DNA of 64,000 nt from CAVTQY01 sp963736975. Its GTDB lineage: Bacteria; Pseudomonadota; Alphaproteobacteria; Acetobacterales; Acetobacteraceae. A model generated the notes under the pieces. The model worked only from the letters and a program-made list of their open reading frames with translations. It was not told the origin of the DNA and made no database searches. The DNA lies in contig CAVTQY010000001.1 in NCBI GenBank assembly GCA_963736975.1, positions 4,095,614 through 4,159,613 of the forward strand. The letters run 5' to 3'. Shown here one piece after another: positions 33,330-42,169 of the stretch. Within the stretch, counting starts at the first letter, position 1, and each line of letters starts with the position of its first letter. The translations under genes were made by a program, and so were the position numbers.

Positions 33330-33715
33330 TCATCATCGCGCTCCCCGACAAGGCCGGCTTCAGCAAAGCAATGCTGGTCCGGCATTGGACCGGACGATCG
33401 TCCCGGCAAGGAAAGCTGACCATGTCGATCGATGGCAGCGACCCTAGAGGATATGCACTCGTTCGATCCGGACAGCGTGCGCGCCACTGTTTAGACCGCC
33501 GGTCCAGCGTAAACAGGCTCACGCGTGACACGCTGGATGGCGAAGCTTCGGAACACACCCGACACTCCGATCACATCGCCATCGATGGGTCGTCATGCGT
33601 CACAGCCTTCTCGCGCTCGGCGCTCCTCTCGACCGGCTGGCACCATGATGTGGCGGCGCTGCGACGGCAGCTTTCACGACGCGGCCGCGCGACGCTGCGA
33701 GCTGGAGCAGGACGC
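33326..33715 (+). pseudogene. Decayed ParA-family ATPase
   Basis: GTG 33326 overlaps the repA stop. The frame follows ParA from the start: IIIALPDKAGFSKAMLVRHWTG aligns with the Walker A region, but KGGVGKT has become KAGFSKA, losing the P-loop. DGSDPRGYALVRSGQRA matches the DPQG region, then LTRDTLDGEASEHTRHSDHIAIDG and FSRSALL. After this, similarity is lost although the frame stays open to 33937. A catalytically dead, truncated partition ATPase is the best reading. Confidence 0.6.
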
Positions 33716-33739
33716 CTGATCGTTTTCGACGAGCGGCAT

Positions 33740-33894
33740 CGCGACAGAGCTCTACCCCGCGTGGCTCATCGTCGACATCACGCCGGGTGCTCCGCGGACG
33801 CATCACGAGCGCCGCCTTCCAGCGCGGAGCCGCCGTCGCCGACGTGCTGCGCGATCTGCTCGCGCGCGGATTTCCCGATACCGATGGAGGTTAA
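33740..33894 (+). pseudogene. Possible relic of a small ribbon-helix-helix gene
   Basis: In one frame the end reads RITSAAFQRGAAVADVLRDLLARG and stops just before the DUF2840 start. This resembles the C-terminus of the small RHH proteins found at this position in related elements. No start is identifiable; low confidence. Confidence 0.3.
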
Positions 33895-33896
33895 CC

Positions 33897-34406
33897 GTGA
33901 GGGCCGATCCCAACACCGCCTGTGTACTCCGCCCTGACGCCGGACCGTCGCACACGGAAGTCGAGCTGACCTGGCTCGAAGGACGCATCGAGCGCTGGAT
34001 CCGCTTCGGCCGCGAGTGCGGCGAGACGATCTTGGACCGCCGCCGCCGCATCCTGCGCTTCGCACCAGGCACCGTCTTCGCATTCGTCCGCTGGGCGTCG
34101 AACGACTTCGGCACTGTTGTCTCGCGCGTCGATATCGTGCGCGCGATCGACCGAGGCGAATCGTATCAGACGCTGCCGTTCGTCCGTCCGGGTGGCGAAA
34201 TCCTTCTGCGGATCAGCGGCTGGCCAAAGGTCGAACGCGTGCTGCAGGCGATCGACGCCGTTGAGGCACTGGGCATCGATGCTGCGGACGCTGCCCCTGA
34301 TTTTTGGCGCCACCTCCACAATCGCCTCATCGCCAACGAGCTGCCGCGACCCTACAGCCGCGAGCAGCACCGCGCATGGCTGCTGCGCCGGAGGCTCGCG
34401 CCATGA
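33897..34406 (+). CDS. DUF2840 family protein
   Basis: 169 residues from GTG 33897 with GGAGG 6 nt upstream. Family landmarks: VELTWLEGRIERWIRFGR, DRRRRILRFAPGTVFAFVRW and GGEILLRISGWPKVERVLQAIDAVEALGIDA. It is found almost only in alphaproteobacterial plasmids/ICEs directly before the TraF-type peptidase, as here, where the genes overlap by ATGA. Function unknown; the location suggests a transfer-related role. Confidence 0.9.
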   Translation: MRADPNTACVLRPDAGPSHTEVELTWLEGRIERWIRFGRECGETILDRRRRILRFAPGTVFAFVRWASNDFGTVVSRVDIVRAIDRGESYQTLPFVRPGGEILLRISGWPKVERVLQAIDAVEALGIDAADAAPDFWRHLHNRLIANELPRPYSREQHRAWLLRRRLAP

Positions 34407-34915
34407 CGCGCGTCGGCCCGATCATGGCCACGTGTGCCGCAACGCTCCTCCTCGAATTGAGCAGCGTCTTCCATCCCGCGCCGGCGCTGCTGTGGAACGC
34501 CACGGCGAGCGTGCCGATCGGGCTCTATGCTGTGCGGCGCGCTCTCCCGCTCTATGTCGGCGAACTCATCGTGGTCTCGCCCCCCAAGCAGCTCGCACAG
34601 TTCTTCGCCGCCCGTCATTACCTGCCGCTCGGCGTGCCGCTGGTGAAGCACATCCTCGCGCTGCCCGGCCAAACCGTCTGCCGCACTGGGCGCACCATCA
34701 CCGTGGACGGCATCACCATGGGCGAGGCGCTCGACCACGACCACGTCGGCCGCGTTCTGCCCGACTGGCAGGGCTGCCGCACGCTCGTGCCTGGCGAAGT
34801 CTTTGTCATGAACGCCGTGCCGCCGGATTCCCTCGACGGCCGATATTTCGGACCGCTGCCACTCACCACCATTGTCGGCCGAGCTGATCCGATCTGGACC
34901 CGCGGAGGGAACTGA
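34403..34915 (+). CDS. traF: S26-family signal peptidase, TraF type
   Basis: 170 residues. An N-terminal hydrophobic segment (PIMATCAATLLLELSSVF) anchors it. The catalytic Ser lies in NATASVPIGLYAV (SxPxGxY motif), and the general-base Lys in VPLVKHILALPGQTVC. Further on is VFVMNAVPPDSLDGRYFGPLP. TraF peptidases mature or cyclise the conjugative pilin. No pilin or mating-pore gene is visible in this window, so its substrate must be elsewhere or lost. Overlaps the DUF2840 gene by 4 nt. Confidence 0.92.
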   Translation: MTRVGPIMATCAATLLLELSSVFHPAPALLWNATASVPIGLYAVRRALPLYVGELIVVSPPKQLAQFFAARHYLPLGVPLVKHILALPGQTVCRTGRTITVDGITMGEALDHDHVGRVLPDWQGCRTLVPGEVFVMNAVPPDSLDGRYFGPLPLTTIVGRADPIWTRGGN

Positions 34916-34917
34916 CC

Positions 34918-35757
34918 ATGTCTCGACCGTCCTTTCGATCGGCGACCGCCCAGCCGTCCGCGGCCTGTATCCCTTCCTCCTTCCCGGCCATCGCCGCGTC
35001 TCCCGCTCACCGTTCTCTCTCACATCGCACACGCCCCTTTCGCCGCCACGCGCGTGTTGCGGTCGTGGTGGTCCTGTTCGCCGTGTGCAGCGTCGCCAAC
35101 GCGCAGCCTGCCGCCGCCGCGCAATCAGGTGTCATGTCGAAGAGTGATCAGATTGAGCATTTTGTCGCGGAAGCCGCGCTGCGCTTCGGCATTCCGGCAT
35201 CCTGGATCAGCACCGTCATGCAGGCGGAAAGTCGAGGTGCCGTGCACGCCGTGTCGTCCAAGGGAGCGATGGGGCTCATGCAGATCATGCCGCAGACGTG
35301 GGCCGACCTGCGGTTGCGCTACGGTCTTGGCGCTGATCCATTTGACCCGCACGACAACATTCTCGCGGGCGCGGCGTATCTGCGCGAGTTGCACGACCGC
35401 TACGGTGCGGCCGGCTTTCTCGCAGCCTACAATGCCGGCCCTGGACGGTACGAAGATTACCTCGCGAGCGGCCGCCCGCTGCCTTTGGAGACGCAAGCCT
35501 ATGTCGCCGGACTCTCGCCGTTGCTGCGCGGCGATGGCTCGGCGCCGGGCAACTTGGTCACTGCGACAATCCGGCTCTGGACCACCTCGCCGTTATTTCC
35601 GACGCGCGCGAACGATGACTTGAGCACACGTGCAGCGTCATCCGGTGGCGGCAGCAAACGTCGATTCATGGCAACTCCAGCGACAGATTGGACGGGCCTT
35701 GCGCCCCAGTCCGAAGGGCTGTTTGCGCCCTTGTCGGCGCATGAGCCCAGGCTATGA
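34918..35757 (+). CDS. Conjugation-associated lytic transglycosylase
   Basis: 279 residues. A long N-terminal basic region is followed by a hydrophobic segment (VAVVVVLFAVCSVANA) that looks like a signal peptide ending near AQPAAAA. The SLT domain has ISTVMQAESRGAVHAVSSKGAMGLMQIMP (catalytic Glu in QAES), then DNILAGAAYLRELHDRYG and AAYNAGPGRYEDYL. It would open peptidoglycan for the transfer apparatus. Start ATG 34918 lies 2 nt after the traF stop. Confidence 0.9.
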   Translation: MSRPSFRSATAQPSAACIPSSFPAIAASPAHRSLSHRTRPFRRHARVAVVVVLFAVCSVANAQPAAAAQSGVMSKSDQIEHFVAEAALRFGIPASWISTVMQAESRGAVHAVSSKGAMGLMQIMPQTWADLRLRYGLGADPFDPHDNILAGAAYLRELHDRYGAAGFLAAYNAGPGRYEDYLASGRPLPLETQAYVAGLSPLLRGDGSAPGNLVTATIRLWTTSPLFPTRANDDLSTRAASSGGGSKRRFMATPATDWTGLAPQSEGLFAPLSAHEPRL

Positions 35758-35892
35758 GGTGCCTTTGGTCTCATCGGTCTCTGGCGGCCCGTCGGACAGG
35801 TTTGGGTGGGGGCGCAGGGGAGCGGAGGCAACCAACCCACGGACGGCAAGGGAAAAGGCCGGCCCTCGGCGCGGCGCATGTGGTTGGTAAGA

Positions 35893-35908
35893 TTGGTGAA
35901 TTCGCCAA
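35893..35908. other. Candidate oriT hairpin
   Basis: TTGGTGAATTCGCCAA is palindromic except for one pair. It lies about 100 bp upstream of the relaxase start in the 35758-36004 intergenic region, the usual place for oriT. No nic consensus can be assigned from sequence alone. Confidence 0.3.
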
Positions 35909-36004
35909 TGCCGCCAACACCCGCTGCTGGCGCTTTCTACAAATAGTCCAAGAGTTTCAATGCTCCGAGCGCCATCGCCCCGGATTCGGTCAAGGCTCGG
36001 GCTC

Positions 36005-37756
36005 ATGACGGTGCGCGACGACGATCTCCGCGTCCGACCCGGGCGCATTCAGCACGGCAACCGCGGCGGCAAGCGTCCCCAGACCTTCGTCGGCGAGGTG
36101 ATGCGGGCCGCGAAGAGGGCCGGGCATGTCGGCAACAGCTTCCGCTCAAGCCACGGCCGCAGCCGCTCGCCGTTCGGCCGCGGCCGGCGTGCGGCGGTCT
36201 CGATCCGGCTGCGATCGAACGCCCGGCGCGTGGTGATGAAAGCGCGCGTCGTGCGTCATCAGGGCGCGCGCTTCCGTTCCGCGCCGCTGCCCAAGCACAT
36301 CGCCTATCTCAAGCGAGAAGGCGTGACGCGCGACGGCGAGGACGCGCGCATGTTCGATGCCGCTTCCGATACAGCCGATGAGCGCACCTTCGCCGAACGG
36401 TGCGAAGACGATCGGCATCATTTCCGCTTCATCATCTCGCCCGAGGATGCGGCCGAGCTTGGTGACCTCAAGACGTTCACCCGCGAGCTGATGCGTGACG
36501 TCGAGAAGGACCTCGGCACCCGGCTCGACTGGGTCGCGGTCGATCACTGGAACACGGATAGCCCGCACATCCATGTCCTGATCCGGGGCCACGCCGACGA
36601 CGGCCGGGATCTTGTCATCAGCCGCGAATACATCAGCCGAGGCTTTCGTGATCGAGCGGCCGAGCGCGTAACCCTGGAGCTCGGTCCCCGCAGCGAGCAG
36701 GAGATCCGCACCGCCCTCGAGCGCGAGGTGGAATCGGAGCGCTGGACCAGTCTCGACCGCGCATTGCGCGACATCGCGGACGACTGTGGTGGCATCGCCG
36801 ACTTGAGGCCCGGGCCGGACGCCGAGGATCCGGAGTTGCGCCTGCTGTTGCTCGGCCGTGCCGCGAAGCTCGAACGCCTCGGCCTGGCCGATCCGGACGG
36901 CCCTGCATGCTGGACGCTGAAGCCGGGGCTGGAGCAGACGCTGCGCCAGCTCGGCATCCGCGGCGACATCATCAAGACCATGCACCAGGCCATGAGCGCC
37001 GGTGGACACGAGCCCGATCTCAGCACCTTCGCTCTGCACGGCGAGGAGCCGTCAGACCCGGTGCTGGGCAAGCTCGTCAAGCGAGGACTCGACGACGAAC
37101 TCAAGGGATCGGCCTATGCGATCGTCGCGGGCATCGACGGACGCTCGCACCATCTCCGGTTCAGTGACATCGAGTTGACCGGCGATGCGCCCGCCGGGGC
37201 GATCGTCGAGGTGCGGGTCTACGACGACGCGAACGGACGGCGTCGCCTGTCGCTCGCGACCCGCTCGGACCTTTCGATCAAGGCGCAGGTGACGGCGTCC
37301 GGCGCGACCTGGCTCGACCGCCAGGTCCTCGCCAAAGATCCGCCGCTGAGCGGTGGTGGATTCGGCGCCGAGGTGCGCGACGCTATGGAAGCACGTATCG
37401 ATCATCTCGCCGAGGAAGGCCTCGCGCGGCGGCAAGGACAACGCGTCGTCTTCGCGCGCGATCTGCTTGCCACGCTGCGACGGCGGGAGTTGGAGGACGC
37501 CGCGGCGAAGCTATCGGCCGAGGCCGGTCTCGCCTATCGGCCCGCGGCCGAAGGCGAACATGTTTCCGGGGTCTATCGGCAGCGGGTGACGCTCGCCTCG
37601 GGCCGTTTTGCCATGATCGATGATGGGCTCGGTTTCCAACTCGTGCCATGGCGACCGGCGCTGGAGAAGGAATTAGGCAGGCAAGTCGGTGGCATCATGT
37701 CCCCCGGGGGCATGGTCGAGTGGAATTTCGGGCGCAAGCGAGGGCTGGGCCTGTAG
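36005..37756 (+). CDS. Relaxase/mobilisation nuclease with DUF3363 (VirD2-like)
   Basis: 583 residues from ATG 36005 (MTVRDDDLRVRPG); an in-frame upstream ATG at 35960 is less likely. N-terminal basic region KRPQTFVGEVMRAAKRAGH. Relaxase domain HHFRFIISPEDAAEL, LDWVAVDHWNTDSPHIHVLIRG (His triad), and REYISRGFRDRAAERVTLELGPR (candidate Tyr). The DUF3363 C-terminal domain runs to MSPGGMVEWNFGRKRGLGL, the normal end of the family. It would nick oriT and pilot the strand. TraG/VirD4 and Trb genes do not follow, unlike in complete elements. Confidence 0.9.
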   Translation: MTVRDDDLRVRPGRIQHGNRGGKRPQTFVGEVMRAAKRAGHVGNSFRSSHGRSRSPFGRGRRAAVSIRLRSNARRVVMKARVVRHQGARFRSAPLPKHIAYLKREGVTRDGEDARMFDAASDTADERTFAERCEDDRHHFRFIISPEDAAELGDLKTFTRELMRDVEKDLGTRLDWVAVDHWNTDSPHIHVLIRGHADDGRDLVISREYISRGFRDRAAERVTLELGPRSEQEIRTALEREVESERWTSLDRALRDIADDCGGIADLRPGPDAEDPELRLLLLGRAAKLERLGLADPDGPACWTLKPGLEQTLRQLGIRGDIIKTMHQAMSAGGHEPDLSTFALHGEEPSDPVLGKLVKRGLDDELKGSAYAIVAGIDGRSHHLRFSDIELTGDAPAGAIVEVRVYDDANGRRRLSLATRSDLSIKAQVTASGATWLDRQVLAKDPPLSGGGFGAEVRDAMEARIDHLAEEGLARRQGQRVVFARDLLATLRRRELEDAAAKLSAEAGLAYRPAAEGEHVSGVYRQRVTLASGRFAMIDDGLGFQLVPWRPALEKELGRQVGGIMSPGGMVEWNFGRKRGLGL

Positions 37757-37767
37757 TCGATTTGGCA

Positions 37768-37867
37768 GGGGAATGCCCCTTTTGACGCCTGACGCAGGGC
37801 AAATCGCCAGTTGCCATAATTCGAGCCGGCCTGATACGCCGCGTCGATAAGCCGGAGCGGATCAGGC
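37768..37867. promoter_or_regulatory. Weak terminator and inverted repeat between relaxase and parE
   Basis: GGGG-AATG-CCCC-TTTT (37768-37783) is a weak terminator for the relaxase. GCCTGAT (37829-37835) and ATCAGGC (37861-37867), with CCGC / GCGG inside, form a 39-bp dyad of unknown use. No gene is seen in 37757-37956. Confidence 0.4.
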
Positions 37868-37956
37868 GTTGGTCAGAACGATGGGGCAGGGCAGGGGAGG
37901 CCACCAAGGGATGTTCGGCCCGGTTGGTCTGGGCAGGTGGCTTATCGAGACCGCGT

Positions 37957-38289
37957 TCAGGTTTCCTCCGCGTCGCGGAGATCGGCGAGCAGCGGACCGA
38001 GGTCCTGGGCGGTGTTCAGCACCCGGAGGATCGTCGCGGGGCTGGCGGTCGGGTCATAGACCAGCAGCAGTTTCCAGCGCGGCATCGACCAAAACCGAAA
38101 CGGCTCGGGCAGGAGAGCCGGGCGACGCCGACCCAGTGTGGGGCGTTCCGCGAGCCGTTCGGCAGCAGCCAACACTGCGGTCAAAAGCTGTTCGGCCGGG
38201 CCTGGCGCCCCGCCATGATCGAGCATCCAGCCAACCGCCTGATCGAGATCTTCGGACGCCTGCTGGGAAAAATTGCGAAAGCGGCTCAC
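37957..38289 (-). CDS. parE: ParE-family toxin
   Basis: 110 residues from GTG 38289, overlapping the parD stop (GTGA). RelE/ParE landmarks: FSQQASEDLDQAVGWML, LAERPTLGRRRPAL, FRFWSMPRWKLLLVYDP and TILRVLNTAQDL. ParE toxins usually poison DNA gyrase. The frame stays open far upstream through parD in another register, but coupling to parD and the family N-terminus define this start. It probably acts as an addiction module for the element. Confidence 0.88.
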   Translation of the reverse strand: MSRFRNFSQQASEDLDQAVGWMLDHGGAPGPAEQLLTAVLAAAERLAERPTLGRRRPALLPEPFRFWSMPRWKLLLVYDPTASPATILRVLNTAQDLGPLLADLRDAEET

Positions 38290-38543
38290 GCCGCGGCGGT
38301 CGTCTTCCGCGCGATCGTCGCCCGGACGCGGGCCGCAACTTCGTCGCCCGTCAGATATCCCTGCCGATCGGACTCCTCCTTGGCAGCCAGTACCGAGGCG
38401 AGCAGCTCGGCTCGGGCCTGTTCCTGGCGCTGCAGCAGGCTCACGCCGGCCGCGACCACGTCGGAGACGTCCCGAAACCGGCCAGCCGCGACGGCCTCTT
38501 CGGCGAACCGCTCCAGTTCGGGGGGCAGGGTCACAGTGTCCAT
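38286..38543 (-). CDS. parD: ParD-family antitoxin
   Basis: 85 residues from ATG 38543. RHH antitoxin landmarks: DTVTLPPELERFAEEAVAAGRFRDVSDVVAAGVSLLQRQEQ, then an acidic toxin-binding tail with EESDRQGYLTGDEVAARV. It is the first gene of the ParDE pair, overlapping parE by 3 nt or so. The promoter lies in the 47 bp shared with the divergent integrase stump. Confidence 0.88.
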   Translation of the reverse strand: MDTVTLPPELERFAEEAVAAGRFRDVSDVVAAGVSLLQRQEQARAELLASVLAAKEESDRQGYLTGDEVAARVRATIARKTTAAA

Positions 38544-38589
38544 GGCGTAAATATAGGCTCCGGCGAGATCGCCGGAAAGGAATCCCGCT

Positions 38590-38865
38590 ATGGCTGATAG
38601 CCGCGAACCCACCTCCGCATCTTCCGATCCGGTGCAACGCGAGATCCTGCCTCCGACCGCCCAGTCCCGGCCCAATGCCGCGGCAGCGCGCGTTCTGGTC
38701 GGGCGGCTGGTGCGCGGCGGCGATATTTCGGCCGATCTGTTGCAACTGGTCGATGGACCGCTGGCCGAGGCGGTGTCCAAGGCGGCCGACTATGCCGGCA
38801 CGGCGATCGCCCCGGGGACTGTCGAAACCTACAAAGCCGACTGGGCCGACTTCGGCCGCTGGGCA
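38590..38865 (+). pseudogene. Tyrosine recombinase, N-terminal stump cut by IS5
   Basis: MADSREPTSASSD ... GTVETYKADWADFGRW is the start of a phage-integrase SAM-like domain (TxxxYxxDWxxFxxW). Similarity ends at about 38,863 where IS5-type sequence begins, and no catalytic domain is found later in the window. It is probably the remnant of an integrase gene of the element. Confidence 0.7.
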
Positions 38866-39679
38866 CCCTGTGGTCTGGGTTTGCATCGATTCGGGGCAGC
38901 ATGGTCACAGGGTATTTCTGGTTGAACGACGGGCAGTGGGAGAAGATTGACCCATTGCTGCCCGTCTACATACGCGGCAAGCGACCGGTGGATGATCGGC
39001 GCGTGATCAGCGGCATCATCCAAGTCATCATCTCCGGTTGCCGATGGTCCGACGCACCGTTGGAATATGGGCCACGCAAGACACTGTATAATCGGTTCGT
39101 GCGCTGGGCAGTGCGCGGGATCTGGGAGCGTGTGTTCATGGAACTTGCGCGCGCGGCGGCCACCGGCCGAAGCCTTACTGGACAGCACGCATATCAAGGT
39201 CCACCGGTCGGCCAGCGCCGGGCGGCGAAAAGGGGGGTTCGCGTGGGATCGGGACGAGCCGCGGCGGGCGCAACACCAAAAACCCATCTGATCGCTGATG
39301 CTCACGACCGACCCAAGGTCATCGCGCTGACCGGCGGTGAGCGCCACGATAGCGTGCCGGCGCAGGCAATATTGGCTCGACTGCCGCCCAATCTGCGCGT
39401 GATCGCCGATGCCGCTTACGACAGTGCCGAATTGCGCCGTTGGCTGGCGGACCGCGGCAGCCGCGTTATCATCCCCAACCGCAAGAACCGAAAGCAGCCC
39501 TATCCGTTCGACGCCATCACCTATAGGCGGCGCAATATCGTCGAACGCACCTTCTGCCGCCTCAAGGACTTTCGACGCCTGGCAACCCGCTACGATCGGC
39601 TCGACGAAACTTTCGTCTCCACCCTCTGCATCGCCGCCGCCCTTGCCTACTTCCTCAAGTAGTCAGATGAGTCTTCGCC
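38866..39679 (+). mobile_element. IS5-family (IS427-like) element, ends not resolved
   Basis: The segment between the integrase stump and the CTAG target of IS701 carries one transposase gene. Matching terminal repeats could not be found; the right end may be damaged by the neighbouring insertion. Confidence 0.6.
38901..39662 (+). pseudogene. IS5-family transposase with several frameshifts
   Basis: The N-terminal part (WLNDGQWEKIDPLLP, DDRRVISGIIQVIISGCRWSDAP, YGPRKTLYNRFVRW) and C-terminal part (KTHLIADAHDRPKVIALTGG, VIADAAYDSAELRRWL, NIVERTFCRLKDFRRLATRYD) share a frame. The catalytic first-Asp segment LLDSTHIKVHRSASAG is in the next frame (from about 39,150), and SRGIGTSRGGRNTK in the third (about 39,225-39,280). 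The switches fall at GC-rich or homopolymer sites (CGAAAAGGGGGG, CCAAAAACCC). IS427-group elements can use one programmed shift, but three are more like decay or sequencing errors. Confidence 0.75.
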
Positions 39680-39683
39680 CTAG

Positions 39684-41114
39684 CACTACTTTGGCATTTT
39701 TGGAGGCAGGCGCATTTTCGGGATTTCCGCGACGCGATCGCATGTGATTCATGGTCGGTCGGCTGCGAGGAGAGCCGAGCGTGCAGGAGGGCTGGAGAGC
39801 AGAACTGGAGGACTGGCTGGCGCCGTTCCTGGCGGCTCTGGGGCATAAGTCCAGGGTTCGGATGTGCCCAGCTTATAGAGCCGGGCTGATTGGTGGTGGT
39901 GAGCGCAAGAGCATCCAGCCGATGGCGGCGCGCGACGAGGAGGTCGGCTACGATCAGCTCCATCACTTCATCGCCGACAGCGCGTGGAACGCGAAGCCCT
40001 TGGAGGGAATCCTGCTGGCCCAGGCTGACAAGATGCTCGGTGGCGATGGCGCCTGGCTGATCGTTGATGATACGGCGTTGCCGAAGAAAGGTGAACATTC
40101 GGTTGGCGTCGCACCGCAATACGCATCAGCGTTGGGCAAGAATGCCAACTGCCAGACGCTGGTGTCGCTGACACTCGCATCGGGTGAGGTCCCGTTGGCG
40201 GTGAGCCTACGGTTGTTTCTGCCCGAGAGCTGGACGTCAAATCCGGCACGGCTCGAACGCGCCGGCGTACCCGAAGAGAGCCGGAGCTATCATACTAAGC
40301 CCGAGATCGCCCTCCAGGAGATCGACCGCGTCCGTGCCGCGGGCCTGCGCTTCGGCTGCGTTCTGGCGGATGCAGGTTACGGGCTGAGCGCCCCTTTCCG
40401 GCAGGCCCTGAGCGAGCGCGGGCTTCGATGGGCGGTTGGCATTCCCTTCAAGCAGAAGGTCTATCCGGCGAATGTGGCACTGACCTTTCCGGTCACCGGA
40501 CGGGGACGGCCACGCAAGCGCCACATCCCCGACGTCATGTCGATCCCCGCGCAGGCGATGTTGGACGCTGTACCCTGGCGCAGGATCAGCTGGCGCCGTG
40601 GCACAAAGGGTCGTCTCGCGGCGCGTTTTGCAGCGCTTCGCGTGCGCATTGCAGACGGTCCGCCACAGCGGATCGGCTCCATGGGTGCTCAGCATTTACC
40701 TGGGGAAGAGGCATGGCTTATCGGCGAACATCGCTCGACGGGTGAGCGAAAATACTATCTCTCAAATCTCCCCGCCAACACTCCGCTGATCCGGCTTGCA
40801 GGCGCAATCAAAGCACGCTGGATCTGTGAGCAGGCTCATCAGCAGCTCAAGGAGGAGTTGGGTCTCGACCACTTCGAAGGTCGGTCATGGATCGGCCTGC
40901 ATCGACATGCGTTGATGACCATGATCGCCTATGCTTTCCTGCAATCCCGTCGCCTCAAACAGAGGCAGCGGAAAAAAAGAGCCGCCGGGCCTCCACCGCA
41001 GCCGAGCTTGCCAGCAATCAGAGCCGCCATCATTGCTGCGTTCGCCCGCCCACCACCACGACGATGCCCCCATTGCAGGGCGCCGCTTATGCTTAAGAAA
41101 CTGCCAAAGTAGTG
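39684..41114 (+). mobile_element. IS701-family insertion with CTAG target duplication
   Basis: Terminal inverted repeat CACTACTTTGGCA at the left (39684-39696) and TGCCAAAGTAGTG at the right (41102-41114). CTAG stands directly outside both ends (39680-39683 and 41115-41118), matching the YTAR-type 4-bp target of IS701. Complete and apparently recent. Confidence 0.9.
39751..41112 (+). CDS. IS701-family transposase
   Basis: 453 residues; ATG 39751, with GTG 39781 as an alternative. Landmarks: YRAGLIGGGERKSIQPMAAR, LHHFIADSAWN, AWLIVDDTALPKKGEHSVGVAPQYA (catalytic Asp), FGCVLADAGYGLSAPFRQAL (second Asp), RWICEQAHQQLKEELGLDHFEGRSW (catalytic Glu region). Full length with no frame break, C-terminus inside the right inverted repeat. 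Confidence 0.95.
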   Translation: MVGRLRGEPSVQEGWRAELEDWLAPFLAALGHKSRVRMCPAYRAGLIGGGERKSIQPMAARDEEVGYDQLHHFIADSAWNAKPLEGILLAQADKMLGGDGAWLIVDDTALPKKGEHSVGVAPQYASALGKNANCQTLVSLTLASGEVPLAVSLRLFLPESWTSNPARLERAGVPEESRSYHTKPEIALQEIDRVRAAGLRFGCVLADAGYGLSAPFRQALSERGLRWAVGIPFKQKVYPANVALTFPVTGRGRPRKRHIPDVMSIPAQAMLDAVPWRRISWRRGTKGRLAARFAALRVRIADGPPQRIGSMGAQHLPGEEAWLIGEHRSTGERKYYLSNLPANTPLIRLAGAIKARWICEQAHQQLKEELGLDHFEGRSWIGLHRHALMTMIAYAFLQSRRLKQRQRKKRAAGPPPQPSLPAIRAAIIAAFARPPPRRCPHCRAPLMLKKLPK

Positions 41115-41207
41115 CTAGAGATAAAATCTCCGGGTTCCCGGTGGGTCGTGCTTGTTCCCGCGAACCGTGGCATCATGTCCAGGTGAATAAGCTGAAAGGA
41201 TGGGGGT

Positions 41208-41348
41208 ATGGCCAAGGGACAGAAAAGGTCCAATCGCGAAGCCAAGAAGCCCAAGAAAACCGCTGCCGAGCGGCTGAAAGCCAGTCAAGCGGCAACCAAT
41301 ATTCAAATTGCACGTATCGGCGATAAGGACGCTCCCAGGAAGTCGTAG
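41208..41348 (+). CDS. Small basic protein (46 aa)
   Basis: MAKGQKRSNREAKKPKK followed by TAAERLKASQAATNIQIARIGDKDAPRKS. The Lys-rich MAKGQxxSNxExKKPK start is shared by small conserved proteobacterial proteins of unknown function. ATG 41208 has AAAGGA 8-9 nt upstream. There are no hydrophobic segments. Too short for routine gene calling but the composition and start context support it. Confidence 0.65.
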   Translation: MAKGQKRSNREAKKPKKTAAERLKASQAATNIQIARIGDKDAPRKS

Positions 41349-42169
41349 CAGTCGAGGCGCCGCTGCCATATCGGCGGCATCGGCGGCGGGGAGACTGGCT
41401 CTCCCGCTATCTCATCGGTCCACACCCCGAAGCTCGGCAGCGTGTTCGGATCGGATGTGTTATATTACTCATCGCCACGTCAACCGCATCGCCCCGCGCC
41501 ATCAGCACTCGCCGGGCTTTTGGCACGTTGCGTTCACTCGAAGACATGCCACGCGGCGCGCCAGGCGGCGAAGTCCATCGGAGAATAAGGCGACGTTGCC
41601 TCCTGGATGGCGTCCGTGAGACGGTCGATCTCGGTACGATCATCGACGTTGGCGGCAGCAAGGCGCAGCGTGGCACGCAGATCCTGCGCCAAGGTCTCGA
41701 AGCCAAGCCGTCGCCAGCCAGCCACATACCAGCTCTCGGATCCGGTTCTCGAAGGTATGTGGCCTCGTCGGTCCCACTTTCAGGCCAAAGCCTCGCAGGA
41801 TCCCGCGAACGAGCCGGGCATACGAACAAGAGCACCCGAACGGCTCAATTGGAACATGACAAACGGTTTTACTCGTGGCACTCCACGAGCGGCCTGAGCG
41901 TGATTGCACTTGGACCTACTTGCATCTGCGCTTCCGCGTTTCGAACGCCTTAGCGGCAGAAAAATCTAGCCAGACTGGCATATTGCCATGCTCCACCATC
42001 TGCCTCATATGTCTATACTAACTTTTTTAGGTCAGTTCATCTACGAACATAGTTAAAGCTATGACGAAGGCCCGTCGTCGGGGTCGCGGGGCCGTACCAG
42101 CGAGACTCAAGAGCGTCAAAAAGCGCTAACGGGAGCATTGCGCGCGATTGTCAGCGCGGACGAATCAGT
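41349..42169. other. Gene-poor stretch with IS110 transposase relic
   Basis: On the minus strand around 41727-41819 the translation ARLVRGILRGFGLKVGP ... FENRIRELV matches the region of IS110-family transposases between the DEDD domain and the C-terminal part. Neighbouring frames do not extend it. Minus-strand 41534-41725 could encode 63 residues (AGWRRLGFETLAQDLRATL) that I do not recognise. A 22-codon Arg/Lys-rich opening at 42061 has no ribosome-binding site. Otherwise nothing supportable. Confidence 0.35.

Noticed and set aside
35758..36004. A gene between the lytic transglycosylase and the relaxase
   Set aside because: Short openings only, with no ribosome-binding site or family match; treated as a possible oriT region.
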